The notes beneath the pieces were generated by a model. That model saw nothing but the letters and a program-made list of their open reading frames with translations. It was not told where the DNA came from and did not search any database. A program made the position numbers and the translations under genes. A stretch of DNA of 64,000 nt from assembly GCF_000382065.1 (NCBI RefSeq), contig NZ_KB907498.1:812714-876713 (forward strand), given 5' to 3'. This document shows positions 44,300-53,545 of this stretch, one piece after another. How positions within the stretch are numbered: position 1 is the stretch's first letter; the number at the start of each line of letters is the position of its first letter. The DNA is from Stenotrophomonas hibiscicola ATCC 19867 (GTDB lineage: Bacteria; Pseudomonadota; Gammaproteobacteria; Xanthomonadales; Xanthomonadaceae).

Positions 44300-45082
44300 T
44301 CAGCAGAACAGCTGCAGGACGTCCAGATCGCCGTCGGCGAGGAAATCCACGCACAGCCCCACCAGCATCAGCACGCCCGCAGTACTGGCGCCATGGGTGA
44401 TGAAAATGGAATGGGCCAGCGCGCGCGCTGAACGGCCCAGCTTCATGCAGACCCGGGCCAGGCTGCGCAGGCGGCCACTGACCGCATGCACGTGCTCGCG
44501 CACCGGTGCCTGGGCACCGCCCATCGCCTCGGCCATCATCGCCTGCAGGTGCTCGGGGCGGTCGGCATAGTACTTGGCCACGCCATAGCCGAACATCAGC
44601 CAGTCGCGGGCCTGGGCTTCGGACAGGTCCATCACTTCCAGTGGATCTTCCTCGAAGTCGATGAAACCGACCTTGTCGCCATCCCAGGTGAGGTTGCGCG
44701 GCAACGGCTGGCCGAAATAGGCGCCGCGCGCATGCGCTTCGGCAATGGCCTGCATCGCCGCCATGACCAGCCGATCACGACCGGCCTCGTCGGCCTGGCG
44801 CAGGCAGGTATTGAACGAGCTGCCGTTGTCGCCGATTACGAGCGCGGCATGGCCGGTGCCCAGCACGTCAGGCACGTTCACACCTTGCGCCTGCAGTTCT
44901 GCAAGGCGGCGGGCCTCGGTTTCGCGTGCGGCGTCGCCGCCACGGTGCGGAGGAGGACGAAGGGCATCGAGGTGGAAACGACGGGCAACAAAATTGAGCA
45001 GGCCAAGGGCCAGCGCCCGGCTTCCCTTGCCGTACTGCTTCAGCCAGGCACGTTGCCCTTCGATGACGATGGGCTCAACCAT
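44300..45082 (-). CDS. kinase-like (RIO/WaaP-type fold) protein with altered catalytic loop
   Basis: A 260-residue protein. The middle resembles small kinases of the RIO/Kdo-kinase group: PDVLGTGHAALVIGDNG (hinge region), AEAHARGAYFGQPLPRN (catalytic loop) and VGFIDFEEDP (the DFG-like metal site). In active relatives the loop reads G-x-Y-H-G-D-L-N-P-R-N; here the His is Phe and the catalytic Asp is Gln. The C terminus has a probable membrane helix (GVLMLVGLCVDFLA). TAAGGAGG lies eight bases before the ATG. It lies between fabH and fabD, an unusual site. Function is unknown; a link to lipid or envelope synthesis is inferred only from position. Confidence 0.7.
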   Translation of the reverse strand: MVEPIVIEGQRAWLKQYGKGSRALALGLLNFVARRFHLDALRPPPHRGGDAARETEARRLAELQAQGVNVPDVLGTGHAALVIGDNGSSFNTCLRQADEAGRDRLVMAAMQAIAEAHARGAYFGQPLPRNLTWDGDKVGFIDFEEDPLEVMDLSEAQARDWLMFGYGVAKYYADRPEHLQAMMAEAMGGAQAPVREHVHAVSGRLRSLARVCMKLGRSARALAHSIFITHGASTAGVLMLVGLCVDFLADGDLDVLQLFC

Positions 45083-45158
45083 GACAGGTCCTCCTTAAAC
45101 GCGTTACGGCCCCGGAGGGCCGCAACGACAAAGCTTCACATTGTCGTAACTTGCACTA

Positions 45159-46136
45159 TCAATAGCGCAACAGAGCCGAACCCCACGTGAAGCCACCACC
45201 GAAGGCCTCCAGCAGCAGCAGCTGGCCGCGCTCGACCTTGCCCGAACGCACGGCGGCGTCGAGCGCCAGCGGCACCGAGCCGGACGAGGTATTGCCATGC
45301 TTGTCGACAGTCACCACCACCTGGTCCATCGACATCTCCAGGCGCTTGGCGGTGGCTTCGATGATGCGCAGGTTGGCCTGGTGCGGAATCAGCCAATCCA
45401 GGTCGGACTTGTCCAGGCCGTTGGCGGCCAGGGTCTCGTCCACGACCGAGTCCAGCGCCTTGACGGCGTACTTGAACACGTCGTTGCCCTTCATGTTGAT
45501 GGTGCCGCCACCGTTGGCGCCGTCCTTGAAACCGCTCGAGACGCCGACCGGGTTCCACAGCAGTTCCTTCTTGCTGCCGTCTGCATGCAGGTGGGTGCTG
45601 AGGATGCCGGTCTCTTCGTCGGCCTTGAGCACGACGGCGCCAGCGCCATCGCCGAACAGTACGCAGGTGGTGCGATCGTTCCAGTCGACCATGCGGGTCA
45701 GCGTTTCGGTGCCGATCACCAGCACGTGCTTGCAGTCACCGGAACGGATGAATTTATCGGCCACGCCCAGCGCGAACACGAAGCCCGAGCAGGCTGCGTT
45801 GACGTCGAAGGCGGGGCACCCGGCCACACCGAGCTTGGCCTGGATCAGGCACGCGGTGGACGGGAAAATAAGGTCAGGCGTGGTCGTACCGACCACGATC
45901 ATGTCGAGCTGCGAAGCGTCGATGCCTGCGGCTTCCAGCGCGCGCAGGGCGGCGTTGTAGCCAAGGTCGCTGGTGGTTTCGCCTTCGGCCGCGATGTGCC
46001 GTTCACGAATGCCGGTGCGCGACTGGATCCACTCGTCCGAGGTTTCGACCATTTTTTCCAGGTCGGCGTTGGTCAGGACTTTTTCCGGCAAATAGCTGCC
46101 GGTGCCCGCGATCCTCGAGTAGATCCGCTTGCTCAT
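45159..46136 (-). CDS. fabH: beta-ketoacyl-ACP synthase III
   Basis: A 325-residue KAS III that begins fatty-acid synthesis by condensing acetyl-CoA with malonyl-ACP. The catalytic cysteine is in [13 protein letters not shown] near residue 114; His in [12 protein letters not shown] near residue 253 and Asn in [16 protein letters not shown] near 283 complete the triad. CAGGAAAC lies before two adjacent ATGs; I take the second (46136, [11 protein letters not shown]). It follows rpmF with no plsX between them. Confidence 0.97.
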   Translation of the reverse strand: MSKRIYSRIAGTGSYLPEKVLTNADLEKMVETSDEWIQSRTGIRERHIAAEGETTSDLGYNAALRALEAAGIDASQLDMIVVGTTTPDLIFPSTACLIQAKLGVAGCPAFDVNAACSGFVFALGVADKFIRSGDCKHVLVIGTETLTRMVDWNDRTTCVLFGDGAGAVVLKADEETGILSTHLHADGSKKELLWNPVGVSSGFKDGANGGGTINMKGNDVFKYAVKALDSVVDETLAANGLDKSDLDWLIPHQANLRIIEATAKRLEMSMDQVVVTVDKHGNTSSGSVPLALDAAVRSGKVERGQLLLLEAFGGGFTWGSALLRY

Positions 46137-46227
46137 CATGTTTCCTGTTGCGCGGGCCGCCGATCACCGGCACGCCCGGGAAAGAAGGCAAAGGCCGCTG
46201 CCCGGAGGCAGCGGCCTTCCCGGCACA

Positions 46228-46422
46228 TCAATCTTCTTCGACGGCCGAGGTCTTGGTCTGGATGACCTTCTTGCCGCGGTAGAAACCATCGGCAGTGATG
46301 TGGTGACGCAGATGCACTTCGCCGGTGGTCGGGTCGGTCGACAGCTGCTTGGCGCTCAGGGCGTCATGCGAACGGCGCTGGCCGCGGCGGGACGGGGTAA
46401 CACGGGATTTCTGGACAGCCAT
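46228..46422 (-). CDS. rpmF: 50S ribosomal protein L32
   Basis: A 64-residue basic ribosomal protein beginning [20 protein letters not shown]. The middle ([27 protein letters not shown]) is typical of proteobacterial L32. No Zn-binding CxxC pairs are present, so this is the zinc-free type. It follows yceD and precedes fabH, the common yceD-rpmF-fab layout, which ties translation capacity to lipid synthesis. Confidence 0.97.
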   Translation of the reverse strand: MAVQKSRVTPSRRGQRRSHDALSAKQLSTDPTTGEVHLRHHITADGFYRGKKVIQTKTSAVEED

Positions 46423-46529
46423 GGGATTGCTCCAAACTCGGTTCGTTTTGCTTCGTCGTTTCGTCGCACAGGACGCCAGCGCCCAGCACACTTTTCGCTT
46501 TCGCCGCAGCCGCCGACGACAACCGGCTG

Positions 46530-47039
46530 CTATTGTTTCTTCAATGCCGCCAACGCCGCAAACGGGTTGGCCTTCTTTGTTTCTTCTTCGCTCGGCGCCC
46601 AGTCCTTGTCGACTGCTTCACCGTCGGGCGACAGCGGTACCACCGGCACCGCCAGCACCAGCTCGTCCTCGACCAGATCCAGCGGCTTCAGCTGGCCATC
46701 TTCCGGCACCAGCAACGCCTCGTATTCCTCCGGCAGGGACGATTCCTCGTCCTCGTCGCGGATCAGGCCAAGCCTCTGGGTCACCTTCACCGGCAACAGG
46801 AATCGCTGCATGCTGCGCTGACAGGTCAGCGGCAACGCGGTGTCGATGGTCAGTTCCACATAGGATACCCGCAAGACGTCGTCGCGACCGAATTCAAGCG
46901 AGTAGACGCACTCGCCGTCGGTATCTGCGACCAACCCCTGCAGGCGGGTCAATTCAGCCAGGGAGACCTGACCGTCGAAGCGCCTTCGCGCTACAACCAT
47001 CCGCCAGGCATCCAGCGTTTCGGGCACGTTCGCGGACAT
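46530..47039 (-). CDS. yceD: YceD/DUF177 family protein
   Basis: A 169-residue acidic protein of the DUF177 (YceD) family, found upstream of rpmF in most bacteria; in plants and bacteria it is linked to 23S rRNA accumulation. Seen here: [45 protein letters not shown] and the acidic [34 protein letters not shown]. The ATG at 47039 is chosen; the open frame upstream overlaps the divergent maf gene. The gap to rpmF is 107 bases. Confidence 0.93.
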   Translation of the reverse strand: MSANVPETLDAWRMVVARRRFDGQVSLAELTRLQGLVADTDGECVYSLEFGRDDVLRVSYVELTIDTALPLTCQRSMQRFLLPVKVTQRLGLIRDEDEESSLPEEYEALLVPEDGQLKPLDLVEDELVLAVPVVPLSPDGEAVDKDWAPSEEETKKANPFAALAALKKQ

Positions 47040-47152
47040 AAGCCGCTGAATACTAAGGATCGGAGCGGCGGCTGTCAAATGCCCGCCATACAGGACTTGC
47101 CGCTGGCGCTGCAGACGGGCCAGACTGCTTCGCCCTGCCCCGGTATTGTCGC

Positions 47153-47722
47153 ATGTCACTGGTCCTGGCCTCCACGTCCCGCTACCGCCGTGAACTGCTG
47201 CAGCGGCTGGGCCTGCCCTTCGACTGCGCGCGCCCTGAGGTGGATGAAACCCCGTTGAACAACGAAGCGCCATTGGCCCTGGCCACCCGCCTGGCCGCCA
47301 CCAAGGCGGTCGAGGTGGCGTGCCGGCATCCCGGCGCGTGGGTGATCGGCTCGGACCAGGTCGCGGACCTGAACGGCCAGCCACTGGGCAAACCGGGTAC
47401 GGTCGAGGCCGCCTGCGCACAGCTGGCGGCGATGTCCGGGCAGACCGTGCACTTCCATACCGCCGTCTGCCTCAGCCGTGATGGAGCATCATTCACGGCC
47501 ACCGATCTGACCGAGGTCCGCTTCCGCGCACTGGAACCGGACGAGATCGCCCGCTACGTGGCCACCGAACAGCCGCTGGACTGCGCCGGCAGCTTCAAAT
47601 GCGAGGGCCTGGGCATCAGCCTGTTCGACGCCATCGACAACCGCGACCCGACCGCGCTGATCGGCCTGCCGCTGATCACGCTATGCGGATTGCTGCGCAG
47701 GGCAGGTTTCGCGGTGCCGTGA
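47153..47722 (+). CDS. Maf-like nucleotide pyrophosphatase
   Basis: A 189-residue Maf protein. Family motifs: LVLASTSRYRRELLQRLGL at the N terminus, EVDETPL near residue 27, VIGSDQVADLNG near residue 66 and AGSFKCEGLGISLFDAIDNRDPTALIGLPL near residue 145. Maf enzymes hydrolyse modified or canonical nucleotides such as m7GTP, UTP or dTTP; the YceF subgroup (near yceD and rpmF) prefers m7GTP, so that is the likeliest activity. It is divergent from yceD. Confidence 0.95.
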   Translation: MSLVLASTSRYRRELLQRLGLPFDCARPEVDETPLNNEAPLALATRLAATKAVEVACRHPGAWVIGSDQVADLNGQPLGKPGTVEAACAQLAAMSGQTVHFHTAVCLSRDGASFTATDLTEVRFRALEPDEIARYVATEQPLDCAGSFKCEGLGISLFDAIDNRDPTALIGLPLITLCGLLRRAGFAVP

Positions 47723-47725
47723 ACG

Positions 47726-47812
47726 GTAGAGCCGAGCCCATGCCCGGCTGTTTTTTTTGAGGCTGCCTGCCATCTGAAGCAGAAGCAGCGGAGCATCGGC
47801 TCGGCTCTACAG
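47726..47812. repeat. pair of SMAG palindromes with T tract
   Basis: GTAGAGCCGAGCCCATGCCC-GGCT then TTTTTTTT, and at the far end ATCGGCTCGGCTCTAC. The first hairpin plus eight T would terminate maf transcription; the second faces the glycosyltransferase gene. Confidence 0.85.
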
Positions 47813-47824
47813 GACCAGCGGACC

Positions 47825-49660
47825 TCAACGGACCTCGAACGCTTGCTCCTGCCATTGCTCCACGCTGCCGTCGCGCCCGTGCAGGCGCAGGCCCAGCCAA
47901 TGCCTGCCCGGCGCGAGCGTGGCGGTATCCAGCGAGGCATCAAAGCCCACCGCCGGATGCTGCGGATCGGTACTGTCCGGCCAGGTGTGGCGCACGTCGA
48001 ACACACGCCCGTAGCGGGCATCACCGATGGAGCGGCCATCGACCAGCACTTCAACCCGCGCCAGGCCGACGCCATCCTTGAACGCCCAGCCCTTGATCGC
48101 GAGCGTGCCGGACACCTTCTCGCCGTTGGACGGCGCATCCAGCCACGCCATCGCCGGCGTCACGCACGGCCCTTGCGCGCGCTGCACCGGCAGGCGGAAC
48201 AACAGGAAGCGCTGGAATCCGTGATCACTGCTGACCACGCGTGGCGCAGGCAGCGGCCCCACCTGATCGCAGATGGCGTGATAGCGCGCCAGCAGTTCGC
48301 GATAGCGCTGGTCGCTGGGTGACAGCACCAGCAGCATCGGCGCCGTGCGCTCGCCCTCATGCAGCAGGCCCCACTGTGCCAGCTGTGCGGTGCGGCCATG
48401 CTTGTCATTGAGCGGATGCGGCAGCACCTCGATGTTGCCATTGCCCAGCTGGAAACCCAGTTCAGCGCCGACCTTGAAGTTGCCGGCCAGCACGCGTGTC
48501 CCTTGCGGCATCTGCCGCAACTCCTCGCGCACCGCTACCGCCAGGGGTTGCCAGCCGGCGAAATTGCGCGGGTAGTACTTGCTGCCGGCCATCTGCTCGC
48601 GCAGTGCCGGCGTGGAGGCCATCAGGTAGTAGCCGAAGGCCAGCACCATGCCCGCACCGGCCAACCACCAGCCGGTGCGGCGCAGCCAGCGCGGCCAGCC
48701 GTTGAGCACCACCGGCACCGCCACCAGCAGTGCGAGGTAACCCGGCAGCGGCCAGTGGAAACTGATCCGCTCGACGTCAGTAAAGAAGCCGAGCACGAAA
48801 ATGCCCAGCGTGGATACGCCGCCCACCAGGCCGAAATAGCGCCACTGCACGCGCGCGCCGCCACCGCTCCGGGTTCCTGCCAGCGCCACCTTCCACATCG
48901 CCATGCACAGGATCGGCGTCACCAGCATCGGCTGGATCACCAGGAACCACAGCCCGCCCCATTCGAAGGCCCAGGGATGACGCTCGACCACCTGGAATTT
49001 CAGCCCGGCATCGTGGTTGTCCGCATTCCACGCCAGCAGTGGCAGCCACGCCAGCACGCCCACCGCCAACGCGACCCATACGCGCGGATCGGCCAGCATG
49101 CGCCGCCCCTGCGGCAATGCCAGCAGCGCAATGAAACCCACGCCGATGACACCGATGAAGCGGTAATGGCTGAGCGCACCGATCAACAGGCCCAGCGCCA
49201 GCTTCATCGCCGAGGAGGCATCCACGTTGTGCAGCAGGCGCGCGCCGGCATGCAGGCAGATCACCGCCGCCAGTGCCATCGGCACGTCCGGCACCGCCAG
49301 CAGGCCCAGCGTCGCCGACAACGGCATCAACAGCGTGAGGCTGCCCGCCTGCCAACCGGCCACGTTGCCGAACCAGCGCGTGGCCGTGCGCACCACCAGC
49401 AGCGGCAGCAGCGCACCGATGGCCAGGAATGGCAGGCGCAACGCGAGCACGTGATGGCCACCGATCTCAACGCCCAGCCGGGCCAGCCACGCGGTCAGCC
49501 CGGGCAGGTCCGAATAGGCTGCGGCCAGATGCTGGCCTTCCTGCCAATAGAACGCTTCGTCGACGAACAGCGGCAGGCGCGCGGCAACGATCAGCTTGGC
49601 CGCTGTGACCAGCGTCCATAACCAGAGAAATATCGTCCGTGCGCGCTGTTCGCCTTGCAT
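47825..49660 (-). CDS. ArnT/PMT-like membrane glycosyltransferase with C-terminal Ig-like domain
   Basis: A 611-residue GT-C glycosyltransferase of the GT39/GT83 (PMT_2) type. Residues 1-370 hold about ten to eleven membrane helices; the first periplasmic loop has the expected acidic motif in LPLFVDEAFYWQEGQ. It should use a lipid-linked sugar and modify an envelope molecule. The last 110 residues (MAWLDAPSNGEKVSGTLAIKGWAFKDGVG ... GRHWLGLRLHGRDGSVEQW) look like a beta-sandwich, unusual for the family and possibly substrate-binding. It is divergent from the moxR operon, with starts 42 bases apart. Confidence 0.87.
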   Translation of the reverse strand: MQGEQRARTIFLWLWTLVTAAKLIVAARLPLFVDEAFYWQEGQHLAAAYSDLPGLTAWLARLGVEIGGHHVLALRLPFLAIGALLPLLVVRTATRWFGNVAGWQAGSLTLLMPLSATLGLLAVPDVPMALAAVICLHAGARLLHNVDASSAMKLALGLLIGALSHYRFIGVIGVGFIALLALPQGRRMLADPRVWVALAVGVLAWLPLLAWNADNHDAGLKFQVVERHPWAFEWGGLWFLVIQPMLVTPILCMAMWKVALAGTRSGGGARVQWRYFGLVGGVSTLGIFVLGFFTDVERISFHWPLPGYLALLVAVPVVLNGWPRWLRRTGWWLAGAGMVLAFGYYLMASTPALREQMAGSKYYPRNFAGWQPLAVAVREELRQMPQGTRVLAGNFKVGAELGFQLGNGNIEVLPHPLNDKHGRTAQLAQWGLLHEGERTAPMLLVLSPSDQRYRELLARYHAICDQVGPLPAPRVVSSDHGFQRFLLFRLPVQRAQGPCVTPAMAWLDAPSNGEKVSGTLAIKGWAFKDGVGLARVEVLVDGRSIGDARYGRVFDVRHTWPDSTDPQHPAVGFDASLDTATLAPGRHWLGLRLHGRDGSVEQWQEQAFEVR

Positions 49661-49702
49661 TGCTCTATGGATAATCGAGTGGATTCCAGATCTGAGACGA
49701 TC

Positions 49703-50656
49703 ATGCCAGCCTCGTCCCCCAATCCCAGCATGCTAACCGATCAATTGCGTCAGGCCCTGCGGGAGGCACAGGATCAGGTCAACGCACTGGTGCTGGGCAA
49801 GGTGCCGGAAGTCAGGCTGGCCTTCGTCGCATTGCTGTCCGGCGGCCACCTGCTGATCGAAGACCTGCCCGGCCTGGGCAAGACCACGCTGGCGCATGCG
49901 CTGGCCAGCAGCCTGGGCCTCAGTTTCCAGCGCGTGCAGTTCACCTCAGACCTGTTGCCCGCCGATGTGCTGGGCGTGTCGGTGTATGAAGCCGGCAGCC
50001 GCCAGTTCCAGTTCCACCCAGGCCCGGTATTCACCCACGTACTGCTGGCCGACGAGATCAATCGCGCCCCCCCGCGCACGCAGAGCGCGTTGCTGGAAGC
50101 CATGGCCGAGCAGCAGGTCACCCTGGACGGGCAGACGCACCCGCTGCCGGACCCCTTCTTCGTCATCGCCACACAGAACCCGGTGGACCTGTCAGGCACC
50201 TTCCCGCTGCCGGATTCACAGCTGGATCGCTTCCTGCTGCGGCTGGCGATGGGCTATCCCAGCGCCCAGGCCGAGCGCGAGCTGCTGCGTGGCAGCGACC
50301 GCCGCGACCTGATCGCGCGGGCCGTGCCGAAGCTGGATGACACCCAGGTGCGCACGTTGCGCGACGCGGTGAACCAGGTGCATGCCAGCGACGCGCTGAT
50401 CGACTATGTGCAGGCCCTGCTGACCCGCAGCCGCCAGCACGCAGGCGTGCGCGTCGGCCTGTCGCCGCGTGCCGGCCTGGCGCTGCTGCGTGCAGCCAGA
50501 GCACATGCACTGCTGCTGGGTCGCGCGCATGTGGTGCCGGAGGACGTGCAGACGCTGTTCGTCGCCGTGGCCGGCCACCGGTTGGTGGCGGAAGCCGAAT
50601 CCAGTTCGGGGCCGGCATTGGCACGCGCGATCCTGCAGACCGTCGCGGTGGATTGA
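49703..50656 (+). CDS. MoxR-type AAA+ ATPase
   Basis: A 317-residue MoxR ATPase. Walker A EDLPGLGKTTLAHALA near residue 58, Walker B LLADEINRAPPRTQSALLEAMAE near residue 120 and sensor 1 VIATQNPVDLSGTFPLPDSQLDRFL near residue 160. MoxR proteins act as chaperones for metal or complex assembly, often with DUF58 proteins as here. The ATG at 49703 is chosen; others upstream lack family features. It begins a moxR-DUF58-transglutaminase-slp operon. Confidence 0.94.
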   Translation: MPASSPNPSMLTDQLRQALREAQDQVNALVLGKVPEVRLAFVALLSGGHLLIEDLPGLGKTTLAHALASSLGLSFQRVQFTSDLLPADVLGVSVYEAGSRQFQFHPGPVFTHVLLADEINRAPPRTQSALLEAMAEQQVTLDGQTHPLPDPFFVIATQNPVDLSGTFPLPDSQLDRFLLRLAMGYPSAQAERELLRGSDRRDLIARAVPKLDDTQVRTLRDAVNQVHASDALIDYVQALLTRSRQHAGVRVGLSPRAGLALLRAARAHALLLGRAHVVPEDVQTLFVAVAGHRLVAEAESSSGPALARAILQTVAVD

Positions 50657-50658
50657 AC

Positions 50659-51603
50659 GTGGCCACACGCTGGGCACGCATGCAGCTGCTGGCTCGGCCG
50701 CGCAGGCCCGAAGCCTTGCCGAAACGACTGGATCGCCATCGCATCTATGTGCTGCCCACCCGCTTCGGCCTGTTCGTTGCAATCCTGCTGGCAGCCATGC
50801 TGCTGGGCGCGCTGAACTACAACAACAATCCCGCCCTGCTGCTGGCCCTGCTGCTGGCGGCAGCGGCAATCGCCAGTGCCATTGCCGCGCATCTCCAGTT
50901 GTCCGGCGTACAGATCGACGCGATCTCCGCCGAGCCGGTACCGGCCGGGCAACCCTTGCGCCTGCGCGTGGACCTCTCTCTGCGGGATCCGCGTGCGCGG
51001 CACGGCCTTCATCTCCAGCTGGGCGACAGCCAGGCCTGGACCTCGCTGCCTGCACACGGCCGTGGTGAAGTGGAACTGGAGGTTCCCAGCGAACGCCGGG
51101 GCTGGCTGGAGCTTCCACGTATCCGTCTGTCCACGACCCAGCCCCTGGGCCTGGTGCGGGCGTGGTCGTGGGTGTGGCCGGAACAACCGCTGCTGGTCTA
51201 CCCACTGGCCGAAGCCCTGGCGCCTGCACTGCCGGAGAGCGGCAGCGATCCGCTGCATACCCGTGCCCACGCCAGCGGTGAGGAACTGCATCAGCTGCGG
51301 CCCTATCGTGCGGGCGATGCGCCACGCAGCATTTCGTGGAAGCACTCGGCACGCCGCGACAGCCTGCTGGTGCGCGAGTACGAAAAACCGGTCGGCATCG
51401 AAGTAGTCCTCGACTGGCGCGCATTGGCGCCGCTGGGCCAAGAAGCACGCATCGCTCGATTGGCGCGCTGGGTGGATGTAGCCGAGCGCGAGGGCCGCCG
51501 CTACACCCTGTTGCTGCCTGCACACCCGCCGTTCGGGCCCGGACAGGGCGCCAGCCACCACCACCTGTGCCTGCGCGCGCTGGCGCTGATGCCGCATGAC
51601 TGA
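50659..51603 (+). CDS. DUF58 protein
   Basis: About 314 residues. Two hydrophobic helices near residues 35-80 anchor it in the membrane; the rest includes the DUF58 signature LRPYRAGDAPRSISWKHSARR near residue 215 and a weak von Willebrand-like fold. DUF58 proteins are usual partners of MoxR ATPases. The start is uncertain: GTG at 50659 is proposed; TTG at 50653 overlapping the moxR stop is also possible. It overlaps the next gene by eight bases. Confidence 0.9.
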   Translation: MATRWARMQLLARPRRPEALPKRLDRHRIYVLPTRFGLFVAILLAAMLLGALNYNNNPALLLALLLAAAAIASAIAAHLQLSGVQIDAISAEPVPAGQPLRLRVDLSLRDPRARHGLHLQLGDSQAWTSLPAHGRGEVELEVPSERRGWLELPRIRLSTTQPLGLVRAWSWVWPEQPLLVYPLAEALAPALPESGSDPLHTRAHASGEELHQLRPYRAGDAPRSISWKHSARRDSLLVREYEKPVGIEVVLDWRALAPLGQEARIARLARWVDVAEREGRRYTLLLPAHPPFGPGQGASHHHLCLRALALMPHD

Positions 51604-53545
51604 GACCCCGGAGCTGCTCGACCGCAACGCCCGCAACTGGACCCTGGCCAGCGCGGCGCTGGCTCTGTTGCCGCTGCTGCTGCAGCTGCCGCCACTGCTG
51701 GCGGGCGTGATCGCGCTGGCGGCGATTTTCACCGCCGCCCTGTCGCGGCGGACAGTGCTGCCGATGCCGGTGCGCCTGCTGCTGGTGCTGGCCATGCTCG
51801 GCGCCATCGTCTGGCAGATGGGCATGGTGCGCCCAGGACGCGACACCGGTTGCGCGCTGCTGGCCGCGATGCTGGCGATCAAGTCCAGCGAGCTGCGCAG
51901 CCTGCGTGATGCCCGCAGTCTGCTCGGCTTTGCGCTGTTCTCGCCCTTTGCAGCATTCCTGCTCGACCAGGGGCCGCTGACAACAGCACTGGCCGCGCTG
52001 GCCGGGGTCAGCGCACTGCTCGCCCTGCAACGCCTGGCCCAGGATGAAGGCCATGCTGGCCGCCTGCCGTTGCACGGGCAGCTGCGTGGTGTCGGCCGCC
52101 TGCTGGCGATCGGCCTGCCGCTGGCATTGGCCTGCTTCTGGCTGTTCCCGCGCCTTGCCACGCCACTGTGGGGCGTTCCCGAGCGCGCCGTGGGTACACC
52201 GGGGCTGTCCGACAGCATGGAACCCGGCCAGTGGCTGGACCTGATGGCCGACGACACCCCGGCGTTGCGCGTGCAGTTCTTCGGTGCCCCACCCGAGCCG
52301 GCGCAGCGCTACTGGCGCGGCCCTGTACTGACCGCCTTCGATGGACGGCGCTGGACACGCGAGCCTGCGAGCGCGCGGCGACCTGCTGCGGTGGTTGAAG
52401 CCGGTACACAGGGCTGGGATTACCAGATCGACTACGAGCCGACTGACCGCCGCCAGCTTGTGGCGCTGGACCTGCCCAGCGGTGCGCCTGCGGGCAGCAT
52501 GCTGGATGCGGACATGAGCCTGCGCAGCGAACGCCCGCTGGCCTCGCTCAGCCGCTGGCGATTGCATTCGGCCCCTCCACGGCAGTTCGACAGCACGCTG
52601 TCGCCCCTTCTGCGCCGCGCGACGCTGCAGCTGCCGGCCGGCTTCAACCCGCGCACCGCCACCCTGGCCCAGCAATGGCGACAGGACGCCAGCGGTGATG
52701 ACGAGGCCATCGTGCGCCGCGCGCTGCAGTGGATCACCACGGATTTCTCGTACACGCTGGATACCCCGGCGGCGGGGCGCGACCCGATCGACGAGTTCCT
52801 GTTCGGCTACAAGGCCGGCTTCTGTGAACACTTCAGCTCGGCTTTCGTGGTGCTGATGCGCAACGCGGGTGTACCCGCGCGGGTGGTGACCGGTTTCGCC
52901 GGCGGCACCCGCAACCGCATCGGCGACTACTGGGTGGTGCGGCGGATGGATGCCCACGCCTGGGCCGAGGTGTGGCTGCCGCAGCGCGGCTGGGTACGGG
53001 TAGACCCGACGGCGGCCGTGGCACCGGAACGCATCCTGGACACGCTGGACGACCGCCTGCAGGCCGGCACGGACACACCACTGCGACAGCGGTGGCTGCA
53101 GCTGGGCCAGATGGGGGATTGGCTGCGCCGCGGCTGGAACGATCTGGTGCTGTCCTTCGATGCGCGCCGCCAGCAGCAACTGCTCAAGCCTTTCGGGCTG
53201 GACGATCTGGGTCCCGGGCAGCTGGTCGCCGGCTTCGTCGTGGCCGCCCTGCTGGCACTGGCGTGGATGGCCTGGCTGCTGGCCCGCGGCGAGGGCGAAC
53301 GCGACCCGCTGCTGCGCGCCTGGCATCGCCTCGGGCGACGCTACGCCCGCCTCGGCCTGGCCCGAGAACCGCACGAAACCGCACAGCACTGGGCACAGCG
53401 GGTTCACCGGCAGCGACCCGACCCGACCCTGCTCGCGCTCAGCCAGCGTTTCGCCGACGCGCGCTACGCTGGAACTTGCAACGACCTCGCCTCATTATTG
53501 CGGGACCTGCGCAGGCATCGCCCGACTTCCGGAGCCTCCCCATGA
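51596..53545 (+). CDS. membrane transglutaminase-like protein (TgpA/DUF3488)
   Basis: A 649-residue protein: five to six N-terminal membrane helices (residues 15-185), a periplasmic transglutaminase core, then one more membrane helix near residue 550 and a cytoplasmic tail. The catalytic set is Cys in GYKAGFCEHFSSAFVVLMR near residue 410, His in RMDAHAWAEVW near 455 and Asp in WVRVDPTAAV. In Pseudomonas the TgpA homologue is essential; its substrate is not known. It is coupled to DUF58 by overlap and ends in an ATGA overlap with the slp gene. Confidence 0.94.
   Translation: MTETPELLDRNARNWTLASAALALLPLLLQLPPLLAGVIALAAIFTAALSRRTVLPMPVRLLLVLAMLGAIVWQMGMVRPGRDTGCALLAAMLAIKSSELRSLRDARSLLGFALFSPFAAFLLDQGPLTTALAALAGVSALLALQRLAQDEGHAGRLPLHGQLRGVGRLLAIGLPLALACFWLFPRLATPLWGVPERAVGTPGLSDSMEPGQWLDLMADDTPALRVQFFGAPPEPAQRYWRGPVLTAFDGRRWTREPASARRPAAVVEAGTQGWDYQIDYEPTDRRQLVALDLPSGAPAGSMLDADMSLRSERPLASLSRWRLHSAPPRQFDSTLSPLLRRATLQLPAGFNPRTATLAQQWRQDASGDDEAIVRRALQWITTDFSYTLDTPAAGRDPIDEFLFGYKAGFCEHFSSAFVVLMRNAGVPARVVTGFAGGTRNRIGDYWVVRRMDAHAWAEVWLPQRGWVRVDPTAAVAPERILDTLDDRLQAGTDTPLRQRWLQLGQMGDWLRRGWNDLVLSFDARRQQQLLKPFGLDDLGPGQLVAGFVVAALLALAWMAWLLARGEGERDPLLRAWHRLGRRYARLGLAREPHETAQHWAQRVHRQRPDPTLLALSQRFADARYAGTCNDLASLLRDLRRHRPTSGASP

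Noticed and set aside
50216-53407. A 1,063-codon open frame on the minus strand
   Set aside because: It lies wholly across moxR, DUF58 and the transglutaminase gene, is rich in Gln/Arg/Ala as antisense frames of high-GC genes are, and shows no domain.
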